This document shows, piece after piece, positions 28,922 through 38,283 of a stretch of DNA of 64,000 nt. The position numbers and the translations under genes were made by a program. Each line of letters begins with the position of its first letter. The first letter of the stretch is position 1. Source of the stretch: Vulcanimicrobiota bacterium (GTDB lineage: Bacteria; Vulcanimicrobiota; Vulcanimicrobiia; Vulcanimicrobiales; Vulcanimicrobiaceae); contig PLTN01000165.1 of the NCBI GenBank assembly GCA_003164495.1, forward strand, positions 14,985-78,984, given 5' to 3'. A model generated the notes under the pieces. It worked only from the letters and a program-made list of their open reading frames with translations. It did not search any database and was not told the DNA's origin.

Positions 28922-29767
28922 ATGCACGACCAGCTGACGCCAGAAACCGGATTGAAAGGGCGCGTTGCCGTTGTCACGGGTGCCGTCAGCGGCATGGGCC
29001 GCGTCATTGCCCTCGAGCTCGCACGGCGCGGGGCCAAACTCGCGGCGGTCGACGTCGACGCGGCGCGGCTCGAACGCCTCAAAGAAGAAATCGGCGCGAA
29101 TGAGGCTACGTTTCTTGCTCTCCCGACCGACATTTCGCACGCCGATGATTGCCGCCGCGCGGTCGAACGTACGGTCGCGGCCTTTGGTGGTCTCGCGATC
29201 CTCGTCAACTGCGCCGGTGTCTCCATGGATCCGGCGATCCCCGCCGGAAAACAACATCCGGTGAAGTTTTGGGAAACCGACCCCGCCGGCTGGGAACGGA
29301 TTCAGGCGATCAACAGCGCGGGTCCGTACTACATGACGCGGTTCGCCGTCGAACACATGTTGGCCAACGGCTGGGGACGGATCATCAACGTCACCACGAG
29401 CTTCGATACGATGCTCGCGCGCGGTATGAGCGCATACGGCGCGTCTAAGGCTGCACTGGAAGCCGGAAGCGCCGTCTGGGCCAAGGAACTCGACGGGAGC
29501 GGTGTTTCCGTCAACGTCGTCGTCCCGGGTGGAATGACCAACACGCCATTTCTGCCGGAAGAATTCCGCAGCCCATCGATCCTCCAGCCTGAGATCATGG
29601 CGCCCGTCGTCGCGTGGCTCGCTTCACCGGAGTCGAATGGGGTCAACGGCCGTCGCTTCATTGCGAAGTTTTGGGACGCATCAATCAACTCGACCGAGGC
29701 CGCAGCGAAATGCAGCGCACCGATCGCGTGGGAGGGCGAAGCCGTGATCGCGGGCCGATCGAAGTAA
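28922..29767 (+). CDS. SDR-family oxidoreductase
   Basis: GRVAVVTGAVSGMGRVIALELARRGAKLAAVDVD ... INVTTSFDTMLARGMSAYGASKAALE; AGGAGG ribosome site upstream. Confidence 0.92.
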   Translation: MHDQLTPETGLKGRVAVVTGAVSGMGRVIALELARRGAKLAAVDVDAARLERLKEEIGANEATFLALPTDISHADDCRRAVERTVAAFGGLAILVNCAGVSMDPAIPAGKQHPVKFWETDPAGWERIQAINSAGPYYMTRFAVEHMLANGWGRIINVTTSFDTMLARGMSAYGASKAALEAGSAVWAKELDGSGVSVNVVVPGGMTNTPFLPEEFRSPSILQPEIMAPVVAWLASPESNGVNGRRFIAKFWDASINSTEAAAKCSAPIAWEGEAVIAGRSK

Positions 29768-29771
29768 GCGT

Positions 29772-30176
29772 TTAGCTCTTGCCTGACTCGTATTGTTCGT
29801 CCGTGACCTTTTCGAGCCAGTCGACGTTCCGTCCATCGAGGCTTTCCTGGATCGCGATGTGCGTCATCGCGGTGGTCGGAGCTGCGCCGTGCCAATGTTT
29901 CTCGGCCGGTGCGATCATCACGATATCGCCGGGGCGGATTTCTTCGATCGGTCCGCCCCAGCGCTGGACTCGCCCGCAACCGAACGTCACGATGAGCGTT
30001 TGGCCCAGCGGATGCGTATGCCAATCCGATCGAGCACAGGGCTCGAAGGTGACGATGCCGGCAGACGTGCGTGCCGGATCGGCCATCTGAAATTGGGGAT
30101 CGATGCGCACGGTTCCGGTAAAGTGCTCTGCCGGTGCTTTAGCGGAGGATTGTGAACCAGCTCGTTTGATTTCCAT
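29772..30176 (-). CDS. Cupin-domain protein
   Basis: 134 aa; [70 protein letters not shown]. Confidence 0.85.
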   Translation of the reverse strand: MEIKRAGSQSSAKAPAEHFTGTVRIDPQFQMADPARTSAGIVTFEPCARSDWHTHPLGQTLIVTFGCGRVQRWGGPIEEIRPGDIVMIAPAEKHWHGAAPTTAMTHIAIQESLDGRNVDWLEKVTDEQYESGKS

Positions 30177-30184
30177 GACTGAAG

Positions 30185-30937
30185 CTAGTGCATCACCGAG
30201 CCGCCGTCGACGAGCAGCGTTTGGCCGGTAACGAAATCGCTTTCGGCGGAGAGAAAGAACGTGAGGGCGCCGATGAGGTCTTCGGGTTCTTCTTCGCGTT
30301 TGATCGCGCGCGTGGCTTTGTTGGCGGCGATGTCTTCGCTTGTGTAGGTTTCTCGCACGGCGGCACTCACGGTCAGTCCCGGCGCAATGCAGTTGACCAG
30401 GATGTTGTCGGCGCCCAGTTCACGGGCGATGACGCGCGTCATCGCCACGACCGCGCCTTTGGAAGCCACATAGTGCAGTAACAACGGCGTGCCCTTGAAG
30501 AGCGTGCCCGACGCGATGTTGACGATCTTGCCGTACTTCTGTTTGCGCATCGCCGGCACGACCGCTTTGACGCACTCGAACACACCGCGCGTGTTGACCG
30601 CCATGACCTTGTCCCATTCCGCCGAATCGATCTCCATGAACGGCTTGAGCGTCAGCGAACCGAACATCGCGGCGTTGTTCACGAGGCCGTGCACGGTGCC
30701 GTAGGCATCGACGGTCGCTTTGACCATCGCCGCCACCGCGCTCGGCGACGTGACGTCGGTGACCATGCTGATCGCCGTGCCGCCCGCGGCGCGAATCTCA
30801 TCGGCCACGCTGCGCGGTTCCGTCAGATCGCAGATGCTCAGGCTCGCGCCTTCGGCCGCCAGCGCCTTGGCATAGACGGCACCGATCCCCTGAGCTGCAC
30901 CCGTCACGATAATCGACCGGTCGTTCAATCGCCCCAT
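30185..30937 (-). CDS. SDR-family oxidoreductase
   Basis: [32 protein letters not shown] ... [30 protein letters not shown]. Confidence 0.93.
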   Translation of the reverse strand: MGRLNDRSIIVTGAAQGIGAVYAKALAAEGASLSICDLTEPRSVADEIRAAGGTAISMVTDVTSPSAVAAMVKATVDAYGTVHGLVNNAAMFGSLTLKPFMEIDSAEWDKVMAVNTRGVFECVKAVVPAMRKQKYGKIVNIASGTLFKGTPLLLHYVASKGAVVAMTRVIARELGADNILVNCIAPGLTVSAAVRETYTSEDIAANKATRAIKREEEPEDLIGALTFFLSAESDFVTGQTLLVDGGSVMH

Positions 30938-31084
30938 ATTAGGCGGAAATGTACCCGAAGTAACTCCGTAAAGCCTCGCCCGCGGTCTTTTCGATGTGCG
31001 CGATGCGCTCGAGAGCCAAATCGATGTCGGCCAGCACGACCGCGTCGATTGCCGCGCCGGTGATCAAGCGGCGTTCGTTATTGG

Positions 31085-31885
31085 TTGAACGGGTACGCGA
31101 CCGCCCGCCGCGAAGGGCGCCGTGTGACGACGTTCGAGGCCGGTCAACTTCAGGATCTTCGTCAGCGTTTGGCTGACGCGTGCTGCGTACTGGGCGTGCT
31201 CGGTCTTGCGAGCGGGAACACGGGGCATCTCAGCGTGCGGGTCCCCGATTCCGACAACCTGCTGATCCGCGCGCGCGGCCCGGCCGAGGCCGGGGTGCGC
31301 TATACGACCGTCGACGAAATTCTCGAGGTGACGCCCGACGGCGAGATCGCGAGCGGCGCGAAAGAGGGCCTGTATCCGCCCCAGGAAGTGTTTATCCACA
31401 CCGAGGTGTACCGCGCCCGCAACGACGTCGTTTCCGTGGTGCACGTGCATCCGCCGACGGTCGTGCTGTTCACGGTCACCGGCGTTCCGCTGCTCCCGAT
31501 CTTCGGCGCCTACGATCCCTCGGCGCTCAAGCTGATGCTCGAAGGCATCCCGACCTACGAGCGCAGCGTGCTCATCTCGAACCCGCAGCTCGGCCACGAT
31601 CTCGCCGCGACGCTCGGCGCGAAGCACGTGTGCATGATGCGCGGCCACGGCATCACCGCGACCGGGACGACGATCGAAGAAGCCGCCCTGCGTGCCATCT
31701 CGCTCAACGAATTGGCCGAGATGAACTATCGCGCACGGCTCCTCGGCGATCCGCAGCCGATCTCCGACGAGGACATCGCGACCTTCAATCGCGCCCTCGG
31801 CGAACCCGGAAAGCCGATCAGCGCCAACCGCACCGAAGCGATGTGGCGCTACTACCTGCGTTCCACGGGGATCGCCGGCGGCTAG
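31085..31885 (+). CDS. Class II aldolase/adducin-family protein (start may be GTG 31124)
   Basis: LGLASGNTGHLSVRVPDSDNLLIRARG, EVYRARNDVVSVVHVHPPTVVLFTVTG, LGAKHVCMMRGHGITATG. Confidence 0.88.
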   Translation: MNGYATARREGRRVTTFEAGQLQDLRQRLADACCVLGVLGLASGNTGHLSVRVPDSDNLLIRARGPAEAGVRYTTVDEILEVTPDGEIASGAKEGLYPPQEVFIHTEVYRARNDVVSVVHVHPPTVVLFTVTGVPLLPIFGAYDPSALKLMLEGIPTYERSVLISNPQLGHDLAATLGAKHVCMMRGHGITATGTTIEEAALRAISLNELAEMNYRARLLGDPQPISDEDIATFNRALGEPGKPISANRTEAMWRYYLRSTGIAGG

Positions 31886-31886
31886 A

Positions 31887-32819
31887 TTGATACGGGTCGC
31901 CTGCCGCCGGCACGACTGGAGTAACGCGCTCTTCGACGGCCGCGTCATCGTGCCGGACGTCGAATTCGTCCCCGACGCCCACCTCGGGCTCGAAGCGCTG
32001 CTCGACGAGCCGGCGGCCGTCGACTTCATGGAATGCGGGCTGGTCAATTATTACTGGGCGCGCAGTCAGGGTGCGCCGGTGATCGCGCTGCCGGTGTTTC
32101 TGCGCGCCGCGTTTCGTCATTCGTATATCTTCGTCAACGACGCCGTACGCGTCGATCATCCGCGCGATCTCGAAGGCAAGCGGGTGGGAACGCGTTACGG
32201 CATGACCGCCAACGTGTGGGCGCGGGCGCTGCTCCAGCATCAGTACGGCGTGCAGCTCGAAAAAATCCGCTGGCTGAACAAAGAAACGCGGACCCCGGCG
32301 CCCTACGCGTTACCGCCGGGGATGGTGTTGGAAGCCGCCGGCACGGACGCCGACTTGCCCGCGCTGCTGGCCGCCGGAGCGATCGATGCGCTCGTGCATC
32401 CCGACGTAGTCCCCACGCGGCTCTTCGCTCACGGCAACATCAAGCGGCTCTTCTCGAACGCACCGGCCGAAGAACGCGCTTACTATCGCGCGACCGGAAT
32501 CGTTCCGGTGATGAACGTGATCGTGCTTCGCGAACGCGATCTGCGCGAGCGGCTCGATGTCGTGCGCGCGGTCTTCGAGGCGTTTTGCCGCGCGAAGAGC
32601 ATCGGGCTCGCGGCCATGGAAGACGTGCGCGACTCGGGCCTATTGTGGTACTACGAATCGCTCGAAGCGCAGCTCGCGCTGATCGGCCCCGATCCCGCCC
32701 CGTACGCGCTGGACAAGATGACGCCGGCGCTCACCGCATTCGTGAGCTACGGGCTCGAACAGGGCGTCTTCACGAAGCCCCTTGCGCTCGATGAGCTGTT
32801 CTGGGAAGAGCGCGCGTGA
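31887..32819 (+). CDS. 4,5-dihydroxyphthalate decarboxylase-like / SBP-fold protein without signal peptide
   Basis: VDFMECGLVNYYWARSQGAPVIALPVFLRAAFRHSYIFVNDAVRVDHPRDLEGKRVGTRYGMTANVWARALLQHQYGV. Confidence 0.78.
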   Translation: MIRVACRRHDWSNALFDGRVIVPDVEFVPDAHLGLEALLDEPAAVDFMECGLVNYYWARSQGAPVIALPVFLRAAFRHSYIFVNDAVRVDHPRDLEGKRVGTRYGMTANVWARALLQHQYGVQLEKIRWLNKETRTPAPYALPPGMVLEAAGTDADLPALLAAGAIDALVHPDVVPTRLFAHGNIKRLFSNAPAEERAYYRATGIVPVMNVIVLRERDLRERLDVVRAVFEAFCRAKSIGLAAMEDVRDSGLLWYYESLEAQLALIGPDPAPYALDKMTPALTAFVSYGLEQGVFTKPLALDELFWEERA

Positions 32820-34465
32820 TGCACGGAGATGCACCGCACGTCGCGATCGTCGGCGGCGGACCGGTCGGCTTGGCGACGGCGATCGAACTCGGGTTACGCG
32901 GAATCAGCTGCGTCGTGCTCGAGCAGGGCGACGGGCAAGTCGGCAATGCGAAGTTCGTCGACATCAACATGCGCACGATGGAGTTCTGCCGGCGCTGGGG
33001 CATTGCCGATGAAGTGCGCGATCGCGGCTTCAATCCCGACTACGCGCAAGACCTGATCTACGTCACCACGCTCACCGGCTATCTGCTCGGCCGCCAGCCG
33101 TTTCCCGCGTTTTCGCAGTTCCGCACGCCGCCGACGACGCCCGAACGCATCGCACGTTGTCCGCAAACGATCTTCGATCCGATCCTGCGCCGCACGGCCG
33201 AAGCGTTGCCGGCGGTGCGCTTGCGCTACCAAACGCGCTGCGAGCGCGTGAGCCAAGACGGCGACGGCGTGACGCTGACGCTCGTCGATACGGCGACCGG
33301 CAAACGCGAAGAACTGCGGGCCGGCTACGTGGCGTGCTGCGAGGGCGCGAATTCGAGCATTCGCGAGACGCTGGGCATCGGACTCGATGGCGCCGGCACG
33401 CTCTCGCTCAACGCGAACGTGGTGTTCTTCAGCGAAGAGTTCTTGCGCGTGCACGATAAGGGACCCGGGTTCTATACGGCAATCGGGCCCGAAGGGCGCT
33501 GGGCGAGCGTGCTAGCGATCGACGGCGGTACGCTGTGGCGATTGCAGCTGACCAAGCCGTTCGAAACGACGGTCTTCCCGAAAGCCGATGCGGAGGCGTG
33601 GGTGCGGCGCTTCATGGGACGCGACTTCGCCTTCGAGGTGCGCTCGGCGATCGTGTGGTCGCGGCGCGAAGTCGTTGCCGCCAGCTACCGGTCCGGGCGC
33701 GTGTTCTTGCTCGGCGACGCGGCGCATCAGCTCTCACCGACCGGCGGCTTCGGTCTCAACACCGGCATCGGCGACGTGACGAATCTCGCCTGGAAGCTCG
33801 CCGCGGTGATCGACGGCTGGGGCGGCCCGGAACTCTTGCCGTCGTATGAAGCGGAGCGCAAGCCGATCGGAACGCAGAACGTTGCGGCCGCGACCGGGCG
33901 CTGGCAGCACAATGAAGCTGTCGGCGGCACGCCGGGTCCGGCAATCTTGGAGAGCGGCGCCGAGGGCGACCGCGTGCGCGCGGACGTCAGCGCGGCGCTG
34001 CAGCGCATCCTCGATCGCGCCAACTGCGGCTACGACTACGGACCGCGCTACGAGGACGCGGGCATGCAGCTCGGCTACTCCTACGAGAACTCACCCGTGA
34101 TCGTGCCCGACGGAACCCCGCCGCCGCTGAACGATCACCGCACGTACTACCCGATCGCGCGGCCCGGCATCCGGGCCCCGCACTTTTGGCTCGACGAGCG
34201 CACGTCGATCCTCGACCTCTTCGGCACGGGTTTCGTGCTGCTGCGCTTGAGCCGCCACGCGCCCGCAGCCGATGTCTTTGTTGCCGCAGCGGCGAAGCGC
34301 GGTGTACCATTGACGGTGCACTCGTTCGACATCCCGCAGCTCTTCCACATCTATAACCGGCAACTCGTGCTGGTGCGGCCCGACGGACATGTGGCCTGGC
34401 GCTCGGACGAGCTGCCCACCGATGCGCAACACGTGCTCGACGTCGTTCGCGGAAGCGCCGCATAA
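32816..34465 (+). CDS. FAD-dependent aromatic monooxygenase (PheA/TfdB/MhpA-like)
   Basis: VAIVGGGPVGLATAIELGLRGISCVVLEQG; GRVFLLGDAAHQLSPTGGFGLNTGIGDVTNLAWKLAAV. Confidence 0.92.
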   Translation: MMHGDAPHVAIVGGGPVGLATAIELGLRGISCVVLEQGDGQVGNAKFVDINMRTMEFCRRWGIADEVRDRGFNPDYAQDLIYVTTLTGYLLGRQPFPAFSQFRTPPTTPERIARCPQTIFDPILRRTAEALPAVRLRYQTRCERVSQDGDGVTLTLVDTATGKREELRAGYVACCEGANSSIRETLGIGLDGAGTLSLNANVVFFSEEFLRVHDKGPGFYTAIGPEGRWASVLAIDGGTLWRLQLTKPFETTVFPKADAEAWVRRFMGRDFAFEVRSAIVWSRREVVAASYRSGRVFLLGDAAHQLSPTGGFGLNTGIGDVTNLAWKLAAVIDGWGGPELLPSYEAERKPIGTQNVAAATGRWQHNEAVGGTPGPAILESGAEGDRVRADVSAALQRILDRANCGYDYGPRYEDAGMQLGYSYENSPVIVPDGTPPPLNDHRTYYPIARPGIRAPHFWLDERTSILDLFGTGFVLLRLSRHAPAADVFVAAAAKRGVPLTVHSFDIPQLFHIYNRQLVLVRPDGHVAWRSDELPTDAQHVLDVVRGSAA

Positions 34466-34475
34466 GGAAAAGCTC

Positions 34476-35411
34476 ATGGATTTCACGATCAGACGTGCCG
34501 GACACGTGGTGCTTCGCGTCACCGACCTGCCGCGCGCGAAACAATTTCTCGAAGACGTGGTCGGTTTCCAGACCTACGGCCAAGAGGGTTCGTTCTATTT
34601 CCTCACCGCGAACCCGGTGAGCAACCACCACATGATCGCGGTGCGCAGCGGAAAGAGCGGCGAACGCCTGCCCGATCCGCGCCAAATCGGCATGGTCAGC
34701 ATCTCCTACGAAGTGAACACCTTCGACGAACTGCGGCGCATCTATCAGCGCATCAAAGAACAAGGGCCGGCCTTCGGTGCAACGCTGCTGCGCAGCGAAG
34801 ACTTCGGCTCGATCACCAACTTCGTTGCCGCCGATCACGACGGTAACCAGCTCGAATTCTACTGCCGCCGCCGCGCTGACGATCAAACCGACCTCGACGC
34901 GCCTGTGGCCGCCGAGGATCCGAAGCGCTTACCGAACCTGCGCTCCGGCATCCGTCGCACCAGCCACCTGACCTTGCGGTGCACGGATCTCGCCGCGTCG
35001 CAAGCGTTCTATCGCGAGATGCTGCACCTGGTTCCGATTGCCGAAGCGAACGGCCGCGTATATCTCGCGAGCGCGCCGGATGCCCAGCCCGTCCTCGCGC
35101 TCGAACAATCGTCCGACGCCGATGCGCCCTTGCCGACCCCAAAGAAGATGTACGGCATGGAGCACTTCTCCATGGAACTCGCGTCGTTTGCGGACCTGCA
35201 AAATGCGTACCGTCATCTGAAGGGCAACGGCGTCGACGTGCACCACACGATGGATCACGGCGTGACCAACAGCGTCTACCTCATCGACCCCGACGGCAAC
35301 CTCATCGAGATCTATCACGACGTGCCGCGCGCCGAGTATGCGAATCCCGATAACCCGTTCGGCTCGTTCGGGTCGCTCGACGATCGTCTCGACGGCGCGC
35401 CTGCGCTTTAG
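34476..35411 (+). CDS. Two-domain VOC protein, type I extradiol dioxygenase-like
   Basis: MDFTIRRAGHVVLRVTDLPRAKQFLEDVVGF ... RTSHLTLRCTDLAASQAFYREMLHL ... GMEHFSMELAS ... YLIDPDGNLIEIYHD. Confidence 0.88.
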   Translation: MDFTIRRAGHVVLRVTDLPRAKQFLEDVVGFQTYGQEGSFYFLTANPVSNHHMIAVRSGKSGERLPDPRQIGMVSISYEVNTFDELRRIYQRIKEQGPAFGATLLRSEDFGSITNFVAADHDGNQLEFYCRRRADDQTDLDAPVAAEDPKRLPNLRSGIRRTSHLTLRCTDLAASQAFYREMLHLVPIAEANGRVYLASAPDAQPVLALEQSSDADAPLPTPKKMYGMEHFSMELASFADLQNAYRHLKGNGVDVHHTMDHGVTNSVYLIDPDGNLIEIYHDVPRAEYANPDNPFGSFGSLDDRLDGAPAL

Positions 35412-36355
35412 GCCAGGCGGGCGATGAAATCGCGCGCTTCAAAGCGCGCTTCGATGACCTTGTATTTCGCGGCGACATCGATCAACGGCTGAATCAGTCC
35501 GGGATCGAGCGAGGTCGCGAACTCCGTGCGCGACATGGCGGCGATGGTGACCGGATCCATCTTGGTGAACGATGCCAGCAGCTCGACGGTTTGTGCCTGA
35601 TGCGTGTTGCAGTAGGCCGACGCCGCTTGCATCACTTGCGCGAACGAGCGCACTACGGCCGCGTTCTTCCCGAGATAATCGGCGGTCGAAAACCACGCCG
35701 ACTGCATCAAGCGGGTTCCGATCGACGAGAGATGGTAGCCGAGCACGCGCACGGTGCCGCCCTTGAGGGCTTGCGCCAGATAGGGATTTTGCAGCGTTCC
35801 GGCTACAACGTGCCCGCTGGCAAGTTCGGCGACGACGGCCGATCCCGGCATCTCGATGTACTGCACGAGTTTCGAATTGGCGCCGTTGGCGTCGATCCAG
35901 TTGCGCAAGCTGAGGTTGTCGAGGTCGCCGAGCGCGGGGCACGAGATGGTCTTGCCTTCGAGATCCTTCGCCGTGCGCAGCGGTGACTTCGCCGGCACGA
36001 CCAGCGCTGAATCCGGAGCGCTGCCGAGATAGAGTCCCGACGGCGCGACCAGCATGAAACCGATCCCTTTTCCGCGGGCCGCGATCAGGGGCAACATGCT
36101 CGAGCGCCCGATGTCGACGGCACCCCCGGCAACCGCCGAGCTGATCGCCGACCCGCTGTTCAACGTGCTGAGCGTTACGTCGAGGCCGGCTTTGCGAAAG
36201 GCGTCTTGCTGGATCGCGTAGAGCGCGGCCGTCACATCGTCGTTGGCCGTCGACGCGAGCCGGACCGGCGTGAGCGCCGGCGTGGTTTGCGCCAGGCCTC
36301 GTCCCGCCGTCGCGGCGACGAAGGCCCCAGTCAGCAATGCCTGCTTGCGGTTCAT
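35408..36355 (-). CDS. ABC-type substrate-binding protein (NMT1/SsuA-like)
   Basis: Start MNRKQALLTGAFVAATAGRGLAQ; AALYAIQQDAFRKAGLDVTLSTLNSGSAISSAVAGGAVDIGRSSMLPLIAA. Confidence 0.88.
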   Translation of the reverse strand: MNRKQALLTGAFVAATAGRGLAQTTPALTPVRLASTANDDVTAALYAIQQDAFRKAGLDVTLSTLNSGSAISSAVAGGAVDIGRSSMLPLIAARGKGIGFMLVAPSGLYLGSAPDSALVVPAKSPLRTAKDLEGKTISCPALGDLDNLSLRNWIDANGANSKLVQYIEMPGSAVVAELASGHVVAGTLQNPYLAQALKGGTVRVLGYHLSSIGTRLMQSAWFSTADYLGKNAAVVRSFAQVMQAASAYCNTHQAQTVELLASFTKMDPVTIAAMSRTEFATSLDPGLIQPLIDVAAKYKVIEARFEARDFIARLA

Positions 36356-37281
36356 GCGGCGAAGAGCTTGCGCGCGTTTCCGCTTTGGATCGCGATCACG
36401 TCGTGCTCCGGGAGACCGGCCATTTCCAGGTAGTGCACCGCTTGAGCATACGAATCGTCCGTCCAGTACGGGTAGTCCGAACCGAACATGATACGGTCGA
36501 TACCGAACGCATCGACGGCATGGGCCAGCGAACGCGGTTCGCCGTTGGCGGTGTCGTACCAGAACTTTCGCATCTGCACGCTCGGCAGTTCTTCGCCCGC
36601 TACGCTGCGGATGCCGCCCCGGTCGAGACGATAGCGCAGGAACGGCAGCATGCCGCCGAGATGCGGCAAGATGATCTTCAGTTGCGGATAGCGGCGCGGA
36701 AATCCGGCCTGCATCAACTGCATCGCGCACACGGCGTCTTCCACCGGTGCACCCAGCGGCCAGGTGAGCCGGCTCTCGGCAATCAGCGGCGACTCGCACG
36801 CGAAGCCCGGCGGATGGATGAACACCACCGCGGCACGCCGGTTCAGCTCGACGAAGACCGGCTCGAACGCAGGGTCGGCGAGCGAGCGCGCGTTGACGCT
36901 GGTCGTAAACGTCACGCCGTCGGCGTGCAGTTCGTCGACCGCGCGCCGCAGCTCCGTCAGCGCGGCGTCGACGTGCGGCATCGGCAGCGCGGCGAAGAAG
37001 CCGAAGCGCGCGGGATATTTGCGGCGCAGCTCCGCGTGTTCATCGTTGATGAACTGGGCCGCGCGGACCGCATCGCGTTCGTTCTCGAGGTAGGGCGTCG
37101 CCGCCGACATCGAGAGCATCTGGCGCGCAACGTTGCTGTCGTCCATGACGGCCAGCCGCTCGGCCACGCCGGCGTCCGCCGCCGGCGAGACGACCCGCCG
37201 CGCATCGAAAAGAATCCGCCTATCGCAGCCGAGCTGCTCCAGCAGATCGATGTACGTGCCGCTGAAGTGATGCACGTGCAC
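36352..37281 (-). CDS. Amidohydrolase family 2 (ACMSD/gamma-resorcylate decarboxylase-like)
   Basis: MHVHHFSGTYIDLLEQLGCD ... KIILPHLGGMLPFLRYRLDRGG ... RIMFGSDYPYWTDDSYAQAVHYLEM. Confidence 0.9.
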   Translation of the reverse strand: MHVHHFSGTYIDLLEQLGCDRRILFDARRVVSPAADAGVAERLAVMDDSNVARQMLSMSAATPYLENERDAVRAAQFINDEHAELRRKYPARFGFFAALPMPHVDAALTELRRAVDELHADGVTFTTSVNARSLADPAFEPVFVELNRRAAVVFIHPPGFACESPLIAESRLTWPLGAPVEDAVCAMQLMQAGFPRRYPQLKIILPHLGGMLPFLRYRLDRGGIRSVAGEELPSVQMRKFWYDTANGEPRSLAHAVDAFGIDRIMFGSDYPYWTDDSYAQAVHYLEMAGLPEHDVIAIQSGNARKLFAA

Positions 37282-37323
37282 ATCGATGAGACCGTGACCG
37301 TTGCTGATGGTGCGCCTTTTTTT

Positions 37324-38283
37324 CTAGGTGAAGATCTTGGTGCGAAGATCGACGGGTGTCGTGAGGAGGCCGGTTTGCGTCATGAGCGCAGTTAGGCGCG
37401 GCAAGTCGCTCGGCACGACGTCGGCATGGGCCGGGATCGGCTTCATCTGCGCGACGAGCTCGGGTGTAATACCGCTGAAGCCGGCGACGAGTTTGATGAA
37501 GGGCTCCTTGCCGGCGTTGGCGTTGCACCACGCGGCGCCGCGCTTGTATGCACGCACGAACGCGCGTATATCGTTGCCGCGTCGCGCTGCGAGTTCCGGC
37601 GTAATGGCGAAGAATCCGACCGGCCCGTTCGGGTAGACGCGGCTCAAGGCCCAGTCGAGCAACTCGATCGCGGGATCGGCTAAGCCCACCGTCATGAACG
37701 GATCGAGCACCAGCGCCGCGTCGACGCGCTTCGCCTTGAGCGCATCGACCATCGACGGCAGCGGAACCTCGATGATTTGCACCTTGTCGGGATCGCCGCC
37801 GGTCGCTTTGACCCACGCCGTCACGAACATCCACTGCACGTCGCGCAGCGCGTTCACGCCGACGACCTTGCCCTCGAGATCCTTGCCCGTCTTCAGCGGC
37901 TCGCCTTTGCGCTTGAGCAGCGCGCCGGGATCCGGCGGATGCGCGCCGATCGGGGCACCCTCGAGGATAATCCGCAGATCGATGCCCTTCGTAATCGCCT
38001 GAACGATGCTCGTTCCGTTGGCGTAGATCATATCGTAGGAGCCGCCGACGACCGCCGGAATACCGGCCGCGCCGCCGCGCACGATGAACGGGCTGCACGC
38101 CAGGTTTTCCGCCGTGAAGTAACCCTGCTGGTCGGCAGCATAGTACGGCGCAACATCCCAGATCGGAACCAGGGCAACGCGCAGCGGAATCGCGTCGGCG
38201 CGTGCGGCGCGCGGCAACGCACTGCCGGCGAGCGCGGCCGCCATGGTAGCGAGACTTCCGCGGCGCGAAATGCGTGAGGTCAT
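37324..38283 (-). CDS. ABC-type substrate-binding protein (NMT1/THI5-like), Tat-type signal
   Basis: MTSRISRRGSLATMAAALAGSALPRAARA; IWDVAPYYAADQQGYFTAENLACSPFIVRGGAAGIPAVVGGSYDMIYANGTSIVQAITKGIDLRIILEG. Confidence 0.88.
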   Translation of the reverse strand: MTSRISRRGSLATMAAALAGSALPRAARADAIPLRVALVPIWDVAPYYAADQQGYFTAENLACSPFIVRGGAAGIPAVVGGSYDMIYANGTSIVQAITKGIDLRIILEGAPIGAHPPDPGALLKRKGEPLKTGKDLEGKVVGVNALRDVQWMFVTAWVKATGGDPDKVQIIEVPLPSMVDALKAKRVDAALVLDPFMTVGLADPAIELLDWALSRVYPNGPVGFFAITPELAARRGNDIRAFVRAYKRGAAWCNANAGKEPFIKLVAGFSGITPELVAQMKPIPAHADVVPSDLPRLTALMTQTGLLTTPVDLRTKIFT

